Shown here: positions 1 through 7,941 of the stretch, piece by piece
How positions within the stretch are numbered: the stretch's first letter is position 1
Layout: every line of letters begins with the position of its first letter
From: SAR324 cluster bacterium
Lineage (GTDB): Bacteria; SAR324; XYD2-FULL-50-16; HCM1
Reading direction: 5' to 3'
Length of the DNA: 21,539 bases
Assembly: GCA_002995645.1 (NCBI GenBank)
Contig: PUHO01000004.1
Coordinates: forward strand, 1-21,539
Program-made: the position numbers and the translations under genes
Notes under the pieces: generated by a model
Seen by the model: the letters and a program-made list of their open reading frames with translations, nothing else
Told to the model about the DNA's origin: nothing
Database searches by the model: none

Positions 1-756
1 TTACATAACCAACATAAAGCTTAACTTCTAAAGCAACCATAGATTTATAGCAAGCTTCTATAGATCTCCCAGCCATGACAAAAAAACGGCAACTCCCCTT
101 AGCTCATGCTAAGCAAGTCACCTTACATAACCAGCATAAAGCTTAACTTCTAAAGCTAACATAGATTTATAGCAAGCTTCTATAGCTCTTCCAGCCATGA
201 CAAAAAAACGGCAACTCCCTTTAGCTCATGCTAAGCAAGTCACCTTACATAACCAATATAAAGATTAACTTCTAAGGCTAGCATAGATTTATAGCAAGCT
301 TCTATAGCTCTTCCCAGCCATGACAAAAAATCCCCCTTGCAACGCCCTTAGGCTATCCTTGCATATAGCAAGTAACATAAAGCTTAACTTCCAAGGCTAG
401 CATAGATTTATAGCAAGCTTCTATAGATCTCCCAGCCATGACAAAAAAACGGCAACTCCCTTTAGTTCATGCTAAGCAAATCACCTTACATAACCAGCAT
501 AAAGCTTAACTTCTAAAGCAACCATAGATTGATAGCAAGCTTCTATAGATCTCCCAGCCATGACAAAAAAAAGGCAACTCCCTTTAGCTCATGCTAAGCA
601 AGTCACCTTACATAACCAGCATAAAGCTTAACTTCTAAGGCTAGCATAGATTTATAGCAAGCTTCTATAGCTCTTCCCAGCCATGACAAAAAAAGGCAAC
701 CTCCTTAGCTCATGCTAAGCAAGTCACCTTACAGAACCAATCAACAAATATAAAAA
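1..756. repeat. Tandem array of six ~122-bp non-coding repeats
   Basis: Six imperfect direct repeats lie head to tail, at about 1-122, 123-244, 245-372, 373-485, 486-607 and 608-728, followed by the first bases of a seventh that decays into unique sequence. Most begin TTACATAACCA and end GCTAAGCAAGTCACC; the fourth begins TAACATAA and is shorter. Each holds two hairpins. One is AGATTTATAG-CAAGCTT-CTATAGATCT, a ten-pair stem with one G-U in RNA, best in units 1, 4 and 5. The other is TTAGC-TCAT-GCTAA, missing from unit 3, whose 3' part is replaced by another sequence. Each also contains CATGACAAAAAA after CCAG. No reading frame of useful length exists here. The array lies just downstream of a minus-strand gene and probably continues beyond the left edge. 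Its function is unknown. Confidence 0.95.
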
Positions 757-1251
757 TTAATTTTCTTCTAAAACAATAGCATGCTTATGAATAATTGTAT
801 AACAAGCTTCAATTTTATTCACGTCTAAATGCCTTTCTTGCGCTGCAAGTTTAACTTGTTGTAACACTTCTTGCCAACGTTCCGGAATAAACGCCGGAAG
901 GTCATAGCGCTTTTTATATTCCCCTATAGTCCTCACTAAAACAAACCGTTCTTCCAAAGCCGTTACAAAAAGCGTCACACACCTTTCTAGCTGATCTTGT
1001 AAGCCTGTTTTATCTGCGATTAGATCCCTATCATCACCAGGCAGCTCAATTGCCTTCACAAGGCTATCTTCGCATATTTTAAGCAAGTCAATATATATAC
1101 TATGTGGAAACGAACGTTGAGACGTAAATTCGTCTATATATTCTTGTTTCCATATTTGTTGCAAAAAAGAATAATACTCTATACAGCGAAGTATATTTTT
1201 ATCTAGTATGTCTATTTGTTGTCTAAGAACTTGTAAAACTGTTTGTTTCAT
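757..1251 (-). CDS. Chorismate-mutase-like protein (AroQ/CM_2 fold), 164 aa
   Basis: The C-terminal half (about residues 85-164) resembles an all-helical AroQ chorismate mutase, the enzyme converting chorismate to prephenate for Phe/Tyr synthesis. It has the helix pattern EERFVLVRTIGEYKK, then LPAFIPERWQEVL, then a long helix and a final helix KHAIVLEE. The N-terminus (LRQQIDILDKNI) also looks like the start of an AroQ helix 1, so the protein may hold a partial first copy followed by a full one. It is much longer than the usual ~90 aa domain. By my ungapped alignment the Asp and Glu that E. coli AroQ uses after the conserved Pro are replaced here (Ile, Trp), so activity is uncertain. It follows the NtrC-type regulator by 21 bases and is probably in its operon. 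No clear Shine-Dalgarno precedes the ATG. Confidence 0.7.
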   Translation of the reverse strand: MKQTVLQVLRQQIDILDKNILRCIEYYSFLQQIWKQEYIDEFTSQRSFPHSIYIDLLKICEDSLVKAIELPGDDRDLIADKTGLQDQLERCVTLFVTALEERFVLVRTIGEYKKRYDLPAFIPERWQEVLQQVKLAAQERHLDVNKIEACYTIIHKHAIVLEEN

Positions 1252-1272
1252 ATAAACGAGAACAAAAAATAA

Positions 1273-2658
1273 TTAATCTTTAGAAAAAAGAATATTTTTC
1301 ATTTTTAACTTATAACGCAATACGCGCTCTGAAATGCCTAATTCTTTTGCCGTTTTTATTTTGCTACCATTGTTGCGCTTTAACGTCTGTTCAATCAATT
1401 TAACTTCCGCTTCTTCCAAAGTGAGCAAAGGAAGTTCCACATCATCTTTAGCAAAGTTTCCTTTATTTTGAAAGCTTATAAGATTATTCGGCAAATCTTC
1501 GGCATCAATAAACTTGGTTCGTGTCATCACAATAGCCCGTGCAATAATATTCTCTAGCTCACGAATATTGCCGGGGTAATCATAGTGTAATAAAAGTTTT
1601 TTTGCTTCTGCTGTAACCCCTTCCACAGGTTTAGCATATTCAGTCGTATACTTACTAACAAAATGATCTATTAAAGGAATAATATCCTCTTTATGCTCGC
1701 GCAAAGGCGGGATAACAATAGGCAAAACGTTTAGCCTGTAATATAAGTCTTCACGAAAAAGCTTATCTTTAACTGCGTCTTGGAGTTTACGATTTGTCGC
1801 GGCAATAACACGTACGTTTACTTTAGTATCTTTGTTTCCACCTACAGGGGTAAAGGTCTTTTCTTGTAAAATACGAAGTAACTTGCTTTGTGTAATCAAA
1901 CTCATTTCACCGATTTCATCTAACATCAACGTTCCGCCGTTTGCCTCTTCAAATTTACCTTTGCGATTTTCATAGGCACCGGTAAAAGCGCCTTTCACAT
2001 GTCCGAACAATTCAGATTCAAGCAGGTTCTCCACTAACGCCGCACAGTTAACGGCAATAAAAGGTTTATTCTTTCGTAAGCTAGCAAAATGTAAAGCTTT
2101 TGCAATGACTTCCTTGCCTGTTCCCGATTCCCCTTCAATTAACACAGTCGCATTCGAAGGTGCAATACGTGTTACTAAATTAGAAACTTCCACCATAGCG
2201 CTAGAAGTAGCAATATATTTAAACGAGCTAACTTCTTGTAATTTTTCTTCTAACTCTTGATTTTCAACGGCAACTAGTTTGTTTTTAAGGATTTTATCAA
2301 TTAACTTTAAAAGTGCTTCTAAGTCAACCGGCTTTTCAATAAACTCAAGTGCGCCTGCTTGGATAATGTTTACTGCCGTGTTAATCGTGCCGTGTCCAGA
2401 AATGGCAATCATCGCAATTTCCGGGTTTTGTTTACGAATTTCTTTAATTAACGTTAAGCCGTCCATGCCCGGCATGTTGTAATCTGTTAATAAGATATCA
2501 AAATATTGCTCCTTAATCAAAGCTAAGCCGTCAAAAGGATTATTGCAAGAAGCAACATTAAAATCTTGTTTTTTCAAAAAAGAAGAAATAACGTCTAAAT
2601 AAGCTTGATTATCGTCAATAATAAGAATGCTTGCTTTGCTCATAATATTTTTATACAA
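1273..2658 (-). CDS. NtrC-family sigma-54-dependent response regulator, 461 aa
   Basis: Three domains are visible. A receiver occupies residues ~10-125, with acidic pair D15/D16, phospho-acceptor D59 in LLTDYNMPG, and K109. A sigma-54-interacting AAA+ domain spans ~145-380, with Walker A GESGTGKE (176-183), the GAFTGA loop that contacts sigma-54 (223-228), Walker B LMLDE (244-248), and the arginine-rich FREDLYYRLN. A Fis-type helix-turn-helix lies at the C-terminus (TAKELGISERVLRYKL). It would activate sigma-54 promoters when phosphorylated by the kinase encoded just upstream, whose stop it overlaps by eight bases. The start is chosen as TTG (2656-2658) because AAGGA lies five to six bases upstream. 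A later ATG (codon 6) has no ribosome binding site but gives a more usual N-terminus. The target genes cannot be read from the window. Confidence 0.95.
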   Translation of the reverse strand: MYKNIMSKASILIIDDNQAYLDVISSFLKKQDFNVASCNNPFDGLALIKEQYFDILLTDYNMPGMDGLTLIKEIRKQNPEIAMIAISGHGTINTAVNIIQAGALEFIEKPVDLEALLKLIDKILKNKLVAVENQELEEKLQEVSSFKYIATSSAMVEVSNLVTRIAPSNATVLIEGESGTGKEVIAKALHFASLRKNKPFIAVNCAALVENLLESELFGHVKGAFTGAYENRKGKFEEANGGTLMLDEIGEMSLITQSKLLRILQEKTFTPVGGNKDTKVNVRVIAATNRKLQDAVKDKLFREDLYYRLNVLPIVIPPLREHKEDIIPLIDHFVSKYTTEYAKPVEGVTAEAKKLLLHYDYPGNIRELENIIARAIVMTRTKFIDAEDLPNNLISFQNKGNFAKDDVELPLLTLEEAEVKLIEQTLKRNNGSKIKTAKELGISERVLRYKLKMKNILFSKD

Positions 2659-4204
2659 CGGGTTCCTTAAGAAAAGGAAGAGTAATTTCTACAATTATAC
2701 CTTGTGGGTTATTATGTGTAAAGATAATATTTCCATTATGTGATTGTATAATTTTACGACATATATAAAGACCTAAACCGGTGCCTTCTTTTTTTGTTGT
2801 AAAATACATATCGAAAATATGATTTAAATCTGCATTTTTAATGCCAGCCCCTTCATCTGCAATTTTAATATGCCACGTATTATTTCTTGTATACGATTGT
2901 AAATTAATAGTTTGCTTATTGGAAGAAGCGGCGATTGCGTTTTGTATGATATTCAATAAAACTTGCCCAAGTCTTTGTGGATCACCGAAAAACTCTTGTT
3001 TTTTAACACCGTGCGTATTAGTAGAGAAGTTAATATTCGTTCCAATAAACAGGGTTTTGAACCGTGTGATTTGCGTTGTAAGAAATTCAGGTATAGAAAA
3101 AGCAGTTTTATTTAACTTAAAAGGACGAAGCAAATCTAAGAAATCAGATATTAACGTGCTAATACGTTGTATTTCATTAGAAGTCGTATTGATTAATTCA
3201 ACAAACTCTTGCTTGTTCGTTTCTTCTTGCGGGACATGCTCCCATTTTAACCGTTGTACAATAATGCTAATAATGTTAATAGGGTTACGTATTTCATGAG
3301 CAATCCCGGCTGCCATATTGGATAAAGCTTTTGTTTTTTCCGCTTCTAAATTAACAAGACGACGTTGCGTATCGTTTTGCATAATATACGTATAGGCATA
3401 CAAAATCAAAAAGAAAAGAACAGCAAGGCAAATAGAGTAGATAATCATAAAGCCGGTTGCCACATGAACCAGACTCATTTGCTTGCCTTGTTTTGGGATC
3501 ATTAAATAAACAACAACTGTCGCATTCGGCGCGATAGTTAACGCTTGTAAGACTTGTATTTTATTTCCTAATTCATATAACAACGGGGTATTTGTTTTTA
3601 ATGCTTTTCTATACGCCGGGAAGCGCAATGCTTGTAAAGGATAGAAATTAGCTAACATAGTAAACGGATTATTATCTTTTGAAATAATTTCAAAGCTTAA
3701 ACTAGAATGTAAGCCGCGTATATGCATTTTAGTTTCTTGGATAGCTAATGCTAGGATCGAATCAATATAAGCTTTTTTATTAAAACAATATAATAACCGC
3801 TTACCTTCCGTAAAAGGTAAGACAATGTTTTTATAGCAAGGTGAAAACGAATCGTTCGCAGAAAGAACGCGCATATTAGTAATAAAAATTTGTTGCGCGA
3901 ATTTTTGCTTTAAATAGGGAATAAGACGAGAGGCGTCTTTATTAAAATGAGAAAGGTAGTTTTTTTGCAATAAAAAAATACGTTCTTTAAAACGAGAAGG
4001 CGACTCCTTTTGTAACGTATAATTCAGTTTCATTGTATCATAAATCGTATGTAAAATAACTTTAGTTTTATTCTCAGCTTGCCTATTGCTATAGCTTTTT
4101 AGATAAGAATGAATCCAAAACAAGCTAAAGGCAATAAGGCAAATGGTGAAAAAGAGTAAACAACTAACAAACACACGTTGTAATTTATAAGATTTGAAAA
4201 GCAT
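2651..4204 (-). CDS. Membrane sensor histidine kinase, 517 aa
   Basis: The layout is typical of a periplasm-sensing kinase. One transmembrane helix lies at residues ~11-33 and a second at ~250-274, with a ~215-residue periplasmic domain of no family I recognise between them. In the cytoplasm are a HisKA helix with phospho-acceptor H303 in MAAGIAHEIRNPIN and a HATPase_c domain with N box (N422 in NIIQNAIAA), G1 box DEGAG (450-454) and G2 box GTGLGL (474-479). It should autophosphorylate H303 and pass the phosphate to the overlapping NtrC-type regulator. There is no clear HAMP domain, only a short charged linker after the second helix. A terminator separates it from the LTA-synthase-like gene upstream, so it probably has its own promoter in the 32 bases before its start, though weak read-through is possible. 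Confidence 0.95.
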   Translation of the reverse strand: MLFKSYKLQRVFVSCLLFFTICLIAFSLFWIHSYLKSYSNRQAENKTKVILHTIYDTMKLNYTLQKESPSRFKERIFLLQKNYLSHFNKDASRLIPYLKQKFAQQIFITNMRVLSANDSFSPCYKNIVLPFTEGKRLLYCFNKKAYIDSILALAIQETKMHIRGLHSSLSFEIISKDNNPFTMLANFYPLQALRFPAYRKALKTNTPLLYELGNKIQVLQALTIAPNATVVVYLMIPKQGKQMSLVHVATGFMIIYSICLAVLFFLILYAYTYIMQNDTQRRLVNLEAEKTKALSNMAAGIAHEIRNPINIISIIVQRLKWEHVPQEETNKQEFVELINTTSNEIQRISTLISDFLDLLRPFKLNKTAFSIPEFLTTQITRFKTLFIGTNINFSTNTHGVKKQEFFGDPQRLGQVLLNIIQNAIAASSNKQTINLQSYTRNNTWHIKIADEGAGIKNADLNHIFDMYFTTKKEGTGLGLYICRKIIQSHNGNIIFTHNNPQGIIVEITLPFLKEPVV

Positions 4205-4236
4205 AAAATTTTCTTACATACAACAAAATCATTACA

Positions 4237-4269
4237 ATAAAAAAGGTAGCTAACAAAAGGTTAACTACC
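4237..4269 (-). terminator. Rho-independent terminator after the LTA-synthase-like gene
   Basis: On the minus strand GGTAGTTAA pairs with TTAGCTACC (nine pairs, one G-U) around a short T-rich loop, and the stem is followed directly by TTTTTTATTG. It begins 11 bases past the stop of the gene at 4280 and lies before the histidine kinase start. Confidence 0.85.
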
Positions 4270-4279
4270 AATAGTAAAC

Positions 4280-6166
4280 TTATTTAGTCCACTTATTATT
4301 ACGCACTAAATCATATACTACTTGATGATTAGCTAGCAATCTGTTTTCCACCGTTTTCCATTGTTCGTCCGTATATTTCAAACTAGGATCAAACGTACCT
4401 TTTTGAATAACGTTACTCAACGTGTGTAACATATATTCTTTATTAGTAATCCAACCTGTGGTTACGCCAATCGTGGTTAAAGCCCCGCTATATTTTGTTG
4501 GCGGCGAAAACAAATCCCGTCCAATATACGGCAATTGCCCTTTAAGATTAAGCAATTTTGCCATAGTTGGCATAATGTCAATTTGCGAACCAATATCAGT
4601 AATCACTTGCGGTTTAACTAAAGCAGGCGAGTAAATAATAAGCGGCGTATGGAATTCTTCAGGGAAACCGCCTCTATTAAAGCCTTGATTTGTGTGATCT
4701 GCTGTAATAAGAAAAATCGTATTTTTAAACCAAGGTTGTTTTTTTGCTTCTTCAAGAAATTCGTGAATACTCCAATCAGTGTATAAAAGCGTATTATATA
4801 ACCCGTTAATACTCGTACGTGAGTAAGGGAATTGATGAATAGGAATACTCTTAGGTATATGAACGTATGGATAATGTGTCGTCCCTGTAAATTCAGCAAT
4901 AATAAACGGTTTAGTTTGTTTATTCGCCATTTTTAAACTACGCATTAATAGATCATAATCCCAACCAAAAGGCGGCTTATCTTTATAATCTAACAATAAA
5001 GGCGTTGTTTCACTGCCGTATTGTTCTTTATAACCGGCTTCAGCAGCAACCAGATCAAGGCGATAAGAATTGCGTTTAGAAGCTTGTAGAAAAATAGTAT
5101 TATATCCATTGTCAACGGCAATGTTACCAAGTCCTTTAACGCGACTAGTTAACCCGCTAGCAATCAATTCTTGCCCCACAACAGGCGGTAATCCGGTTAA
5201 GACCGCTTGTAGACCAACAACGCTTCTTGGTCCGTTTGCAAAGAAATGAGTAAAGACGGCGGATTTTTTTAGTAACTTCTCTAGATACGGCGTGACAACG
5301 ACCTTCTTCATGCCAAGACCGTTAACGTACTTATAACTTAAACTCTCAACAACAATAATAAATAAATTAGGTTTAATATGCTTTGTTGGATCATGCGGTA
5401 TGTCTTGAATTAAAGGATAGGGATTCGCAGCATCGTATTTTTTCCCCGTAGCAATGGCTAAAGCTTGTTTGAAAGGGAAATGATCGTGTTTTACTGCTAA
5501 ATAGCCGTGACCAACAAGCGCGCTAGAACGATACATGGTAAACAAACCGTTTAATTTTAAGGCACCTTCTGCAAAAGAATGTTGGTATGCTGTCACAATA
5601 TTAATTGGCTTTGTGTCAAACGAACCGCGCGCCCCAAAAAATACGATAACAAATAAAACGGGAATATAAAACCATTTCAACTTTTTTTGTGGCAATTTTG
5701 CTAAGACGTACTTAGAAAAATATAAACTAACGGCAAACACAACGGCAAGAAGGATAATATAAACAAAGTAGCCTTTTAACAAGCTAGTTATTTCTCCTAA
5801 ATCAACATTAGAAAGCAAATCCTCAAATTCGTTTGTAATATGTTTTTCACCAAAGTTAAAGAAAACCAGGTCTGTAATTAAAGCAAAAGAAGTAATATAT
5901 AATAAGATAATATATATAATAAACCAAAAGCGTTCCCAAATCTTATGCCAACTATATTTTACAGGAATAATAGAAAGAAAAAGACTGGGAACAGCAAAAA
6001 GAGTAAAGACTACAGATATACCAAAACGAAAACCGGAAAAATAAGCAAGCAATGCTTGGGTAGCCGAGAGAGAAGCAAAACTTACAGGATAGACAAAATA
6101 AAGAATAGCTCTTGCTAAACCTGTTAGGATAAGAGGAAATAAAAGTAAAATCCAAAATCTTTTCAT
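4280..6166 (-). CDS. LTA synthase / phosphoglycerol-transferase-type membrane enzyme, 628 aa
   Basis: The N-terminal ~180 residues carry about five membrane helices (about 5-25, 35-67, 80-103, 132-150, 165-180). Residues ~265-560 form an alkaline-phosphatase-superfamily (sulfatase-fold) domain facing the periplasm. Metal-site residues are visible: E274 in VVESLS, D490/H491 in ITADHTN, H506 in EEFHTPLI. The usual nucleophile position in GPRSVVGLQAVLTGLPP holds S315 where most relatives have Thr. Members of this family move phosphoglycerol or phosphoethanolamine groups onto lipids, glucans or sugars; in a Gram-negative cell the likely acceptor is a membrane glucan, LPS or lipid. The acceptor cannot be read from sequence. 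The ATG is preceded by AAGG seven bases upstream. It is monocistronic, with its own terminator. A two-component system lies directly downstream, but no shared function is shown. Confidence 0.88.
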   Translation of the reverse strand: MKRFWILLLFPLILTGLARAILYFVYPVSFASLSATQALLAYFSGFRFGISVVFTLFAVPSLFLSIIPVKYSWHKIWERFWFIIYIILLYITSFALITDLVFFNFGEKHITNEFEDLLSNVDLGEITSLLKGYFVYIILLAVVFAVSLYFSKYVLAKLPQKKLKWFYIPVLFVIVFFGARGSFDTKPINIVTAYQHSFAEGALKLNGLFTMYRSSALVGHGYLAVKHDHFPFKQALAIATGKKYDAANPYPLIQDIPHDPTKHIKPNLFIIVVESLSYKYVNGLGMKKVVVTPYLEKLLKKSAVFTHFFANGPRSVVGLQAVLTGLPPVVGQELIASGLTSRVKGLGNIAVDNGYNTIFLQASKRNSYRLDLVAAEAGYKEQYGSETTPLLLDYKDKPPFGWDYDLLMRSLKMANKQTKPFIIAEFTGTTHYPYVHIPKSIPIHQFPYSRTSINGLYNTLLYTDWSIHEFLEEAKKQPWFKNTIFLITADHTNQGFNRGGFPEEFHTPLIIYSPALVKPQVITDIGSQIDIMPTMAKLLNLKGQLPYIGRDLFSPPTKYSGALTTIGVTTGWITNKEYMLHTLSNVIQKGTFDPSLKYTDEQWKTVENRLLANHQVVYDLVRNNKWTK

Positions 6167-6218
6167 AAAAATACCTTACTACAATAGCAAAAAAATAGTG
6201 TTAAATATAAATAATTAT

Positions 6219-6246
6219 TTGCATCATATCTAATTTATTATATAAT
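6219..6246 (+). promoter_or_regulatory. Sigma-70-like promoter for the methyltransferase
   Basis: TTGCAT (6219-6224), a 16-base spacer and a perfect TATAAT (6241-6246) lie about 70 bases before the start codon. The surrounding intergenic stretch is very AT-rich, so chance matches are possible. Confidence 0.55.
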
Positions 6247-6317
6247 TGCAAGAATTATAATATTCATTTTACAAATTCTATATATAATCAGCTTACTATA
6301 AACTAAATAGGACAAAA

Positions 6318-6980
6318 TTGAAACAGAATATACAATTACATCACGACGAAGCACTAAACGGGCTTTCTAAAATAAAAGAAGGAAGTATAGACGCCATTGT
6401 AACAGACCCGCCGTATAACGTTGGGATAACTAGCACAGGGAAGAAACAAGCGCCAATGGACTTTGTTTTAATAGCTCCGTTTTGGAAAGAATTATTTACG
6501 CAATTTAGGCGAGTTCTAAAACCCGGCGGTTATGCTTATATATTTACAGATTGGCGAACAATCGGTTTTATACAACCAATATCAAGACAATATTTAGATC
6601 AACATAATTGTTTGGTTTGGGATAAGATTTCAATAGGACCGGGAACCTGGTATCGTCCTACGTTTGAACTTATTTTATTTTACACAAACGGGAAAAGTAA
6701 GCGACGATTTGGCGGCAATAAAAAAGACGTAATTACATCGCCACGCGTTAATCCTTCGCAAAAATTACATTCGGCGCAAAAACCGGTTACATTATGCCAA
6801 TCGTTAATTAAAGATGCAACAGACGAAGGCGATACGGTTTTTGATTGCTTTCTTGGCAGTGGAACAACTGCGGTAGCCTGTGTAAAAGAAAAGCGTAACT
6901 TTATAGGCTTTGAAATAGATAATACTATTTTAACAAAAGCGCAAAATCGCGTTAATTGTGAGCTTGGTCAAACAAAATGA
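6318..6980 (+). CDS. Beta-class DNA adenine N6-methyltransferase (phage-type), 220 aa
   Basis: This is a site-specific DNA methyltransferase that uses S-adenosylmethionine. Catalytic motif IV DPPYNVG (residues 30-36) comes before the SAM-binding motif I FDCFLGSGTTA near residue 180, which is the beta-class order. DPPY indicates adenine N6 rather than cytosine. The target-recognition part is short (about residues 60-150), so the recognition site may be simple. The start is TTG with AGGA five bases upstream. Its TGA overlaps the ATG of the terminase relic by four bases (ATGA), so the two were once translationally coupled; a methyltransferase beside terminase is common in phages. It looks intact while its neighbours have decayed. 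No restriction enzyme gene is adjacent, which fits an orphan phage enzyme. Confidence 0.9.
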   Translation: MKQNIQLHHDEALNGLSKIKEGSIDAIVTDPPYNVGITSTGKKQAPMDFVLIAPFWKELFTQFRRVLKPGGYAYIFTDWRTIGFIQPISRQYLDQHNCLVWDKISIGPGTWYRPTFELILFYTNGKSKRRFGGNKKDVITSPRVNPSQKLHSAQKPVTLCQSLIKDATDEGDTVFDCFLGSGTTAVACVKEKRNFIGFEIDNTILTKAQNRVNCELGQTK

Positions 6981-7226
6981 ATCCGCCAATTAACTTGTAT
7001 CCATATCAAAAAGCATGGTTAGAAGACAAATCACGCTATAAAATAGGCATGTTCGCAAGACAAACAGGTAAAACCTTCACAACTACACTTGAAATAGTGC
7101 AAGACTGCTTACAAAAAGAAGCAATAGGAAGCAATAGGAAGCAAAGCTAGGTGGATCATCTTATCAAGCGGCGAAAGGAAGGCAGAAGAAAAAGTTGTAA
7201 AATACGTAATTACACTTACTACTTAG
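6977..7226 (+). pseudogene. Terminase large subunit, frameshifted and truncated relic
   Basis: The first frame gives 57 codons ending at 7150: MNPPINLYPYQKAW, then MFARQTGKTFTTTLE, the Walker A region of a phage terminase ATPase. At 7121-7140 the ten bases GCAATAGGAA occur twice in tandem. Removing one copy restores a frame that continues as KARWIILSSGERKAEEK, just what terminases have next, up to a stop at 7226. So a 10-bp duplication broke the gene. A full terminase is several hundred residues; here only about 80 remain, ending where the opposite-strand RloB gene ends (7219). The rest was lost, probably when the RloAB module replaced it. Confidence 0.88.
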
Positions 7227-7941
7227 TTTCTTGCTTGTGTATTATAGAATGTAATGTTTGAAATAAGAGAGGCATGTTTGAATGAGTTGATAACTTACAA
7301 CCTTTTTCCGGCTTACACTTTTTGCATTTTGAATGATTTACTAGTTTCTTTTGATTGGTTTTGCTTGCAATACTGCTGTTTGCTTCCTCTAATTCTTGCT
7401 TGATTACATCTTTCAAGGATTTGCAGAATGCTGCGGATTGTGAATCGTTGTTATGCTTGAAAGTTTTATTTTTATCGTACTTACTTTTACTTTTATCTTT
7501 GAAAAATTCTTTATTTATCTTTTCTTTTATCGCTTCATATGTAGGTGGGGAATATGGAGATTTATGATGTAAAAACCATAATTCAATACAAGGCTTAGTT
7601 TCAATAGCGTAGCATTTCTTATATGTATTATTTTGTAGTTTTTTACAAAGTTCCCTACGTGGTTTATGAGAAGGTTTATTATTATCTTCTGTATCAAAAA
7701 TAAAGAATTTATAAGAATCTGTATTAGCACTTGCTAGATTTATACATTCTTTCTCGCTATCTATATCCACTGATGAATCTATATCAAACCTTAGTTTTTT
7801 TACATTTGTAACAGATTGTTTTAACTTATTATATCCTTCTTGTATTAATTCACAATATTTTTTTTCCGTTTCTCCTTCGCAATATAAGTAAATAGTAGTT
7901 TGTAATGACTTTCTATTATTTTCCCCACGTCGTCCTGCCAT
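7219..7941 (-). CDS. rloB: RloB family protein (AbiLii-like), second gene of a defence module
   Basis: RloB-family features are present: YCEGETEKKY (residues 20-29), the acidic strand FFIFDTED (79-86) and ETKPCIELWFLHH (114-126). Such proteins have a TOPRIM-like acidic core and are found beside AAA ATPases in RloAB, AbiL and related anti-phage loci; nuclease activity is expected but not shown by this sequence. The start ATG overlaps the ATPase stop (TAATG), and a strong GGAGG lies eight bases upstream, so the pair is translationally coupled. At 240 aa it is of normal length. The C-terminus carries C206, C209, C215 and H220, which could bind zinc. The gene ends inside the terminase relic, marking the left edge of the inserted module. 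RloB was named in Campylobacter restriction loci; its exact role is unsettled. Confidence 0.85.
   Translation of the reverse strand: MAGRRGENNRKSLQTTIYLYCEGETEKKYCELIQEGYNKLKQSVTNVKKLRFDIDSSVDIDSEKECINLASANTDSYKFFIFDTEDNNKPSHKPRRELCKKLQNNTYKKCYAIETKPCIELWFLHHKSPYSPPTYEAIKEKINKEFFKDKSKSKYDKNKTFKHNNDSQSAAFCKSLKDVIKQELEEANSSIASKTNQKKLVNHSKCKKCKPEKGCKLSTHSNMPLLFQTLHSIIHKQETK

Noticed and set aside
1..756. CRISPR array
   Set aside because: Units are ~122 bp and similar over their whole length, with no short repeat/unique spacer pattern, and no cas gene is present.
2841..3299. 152-codon plus-strand frame inside the histidine kinase
   Set aside because: It is antisense to the conserved HisKA/ATPase region, which has clear motifs; no independent support.
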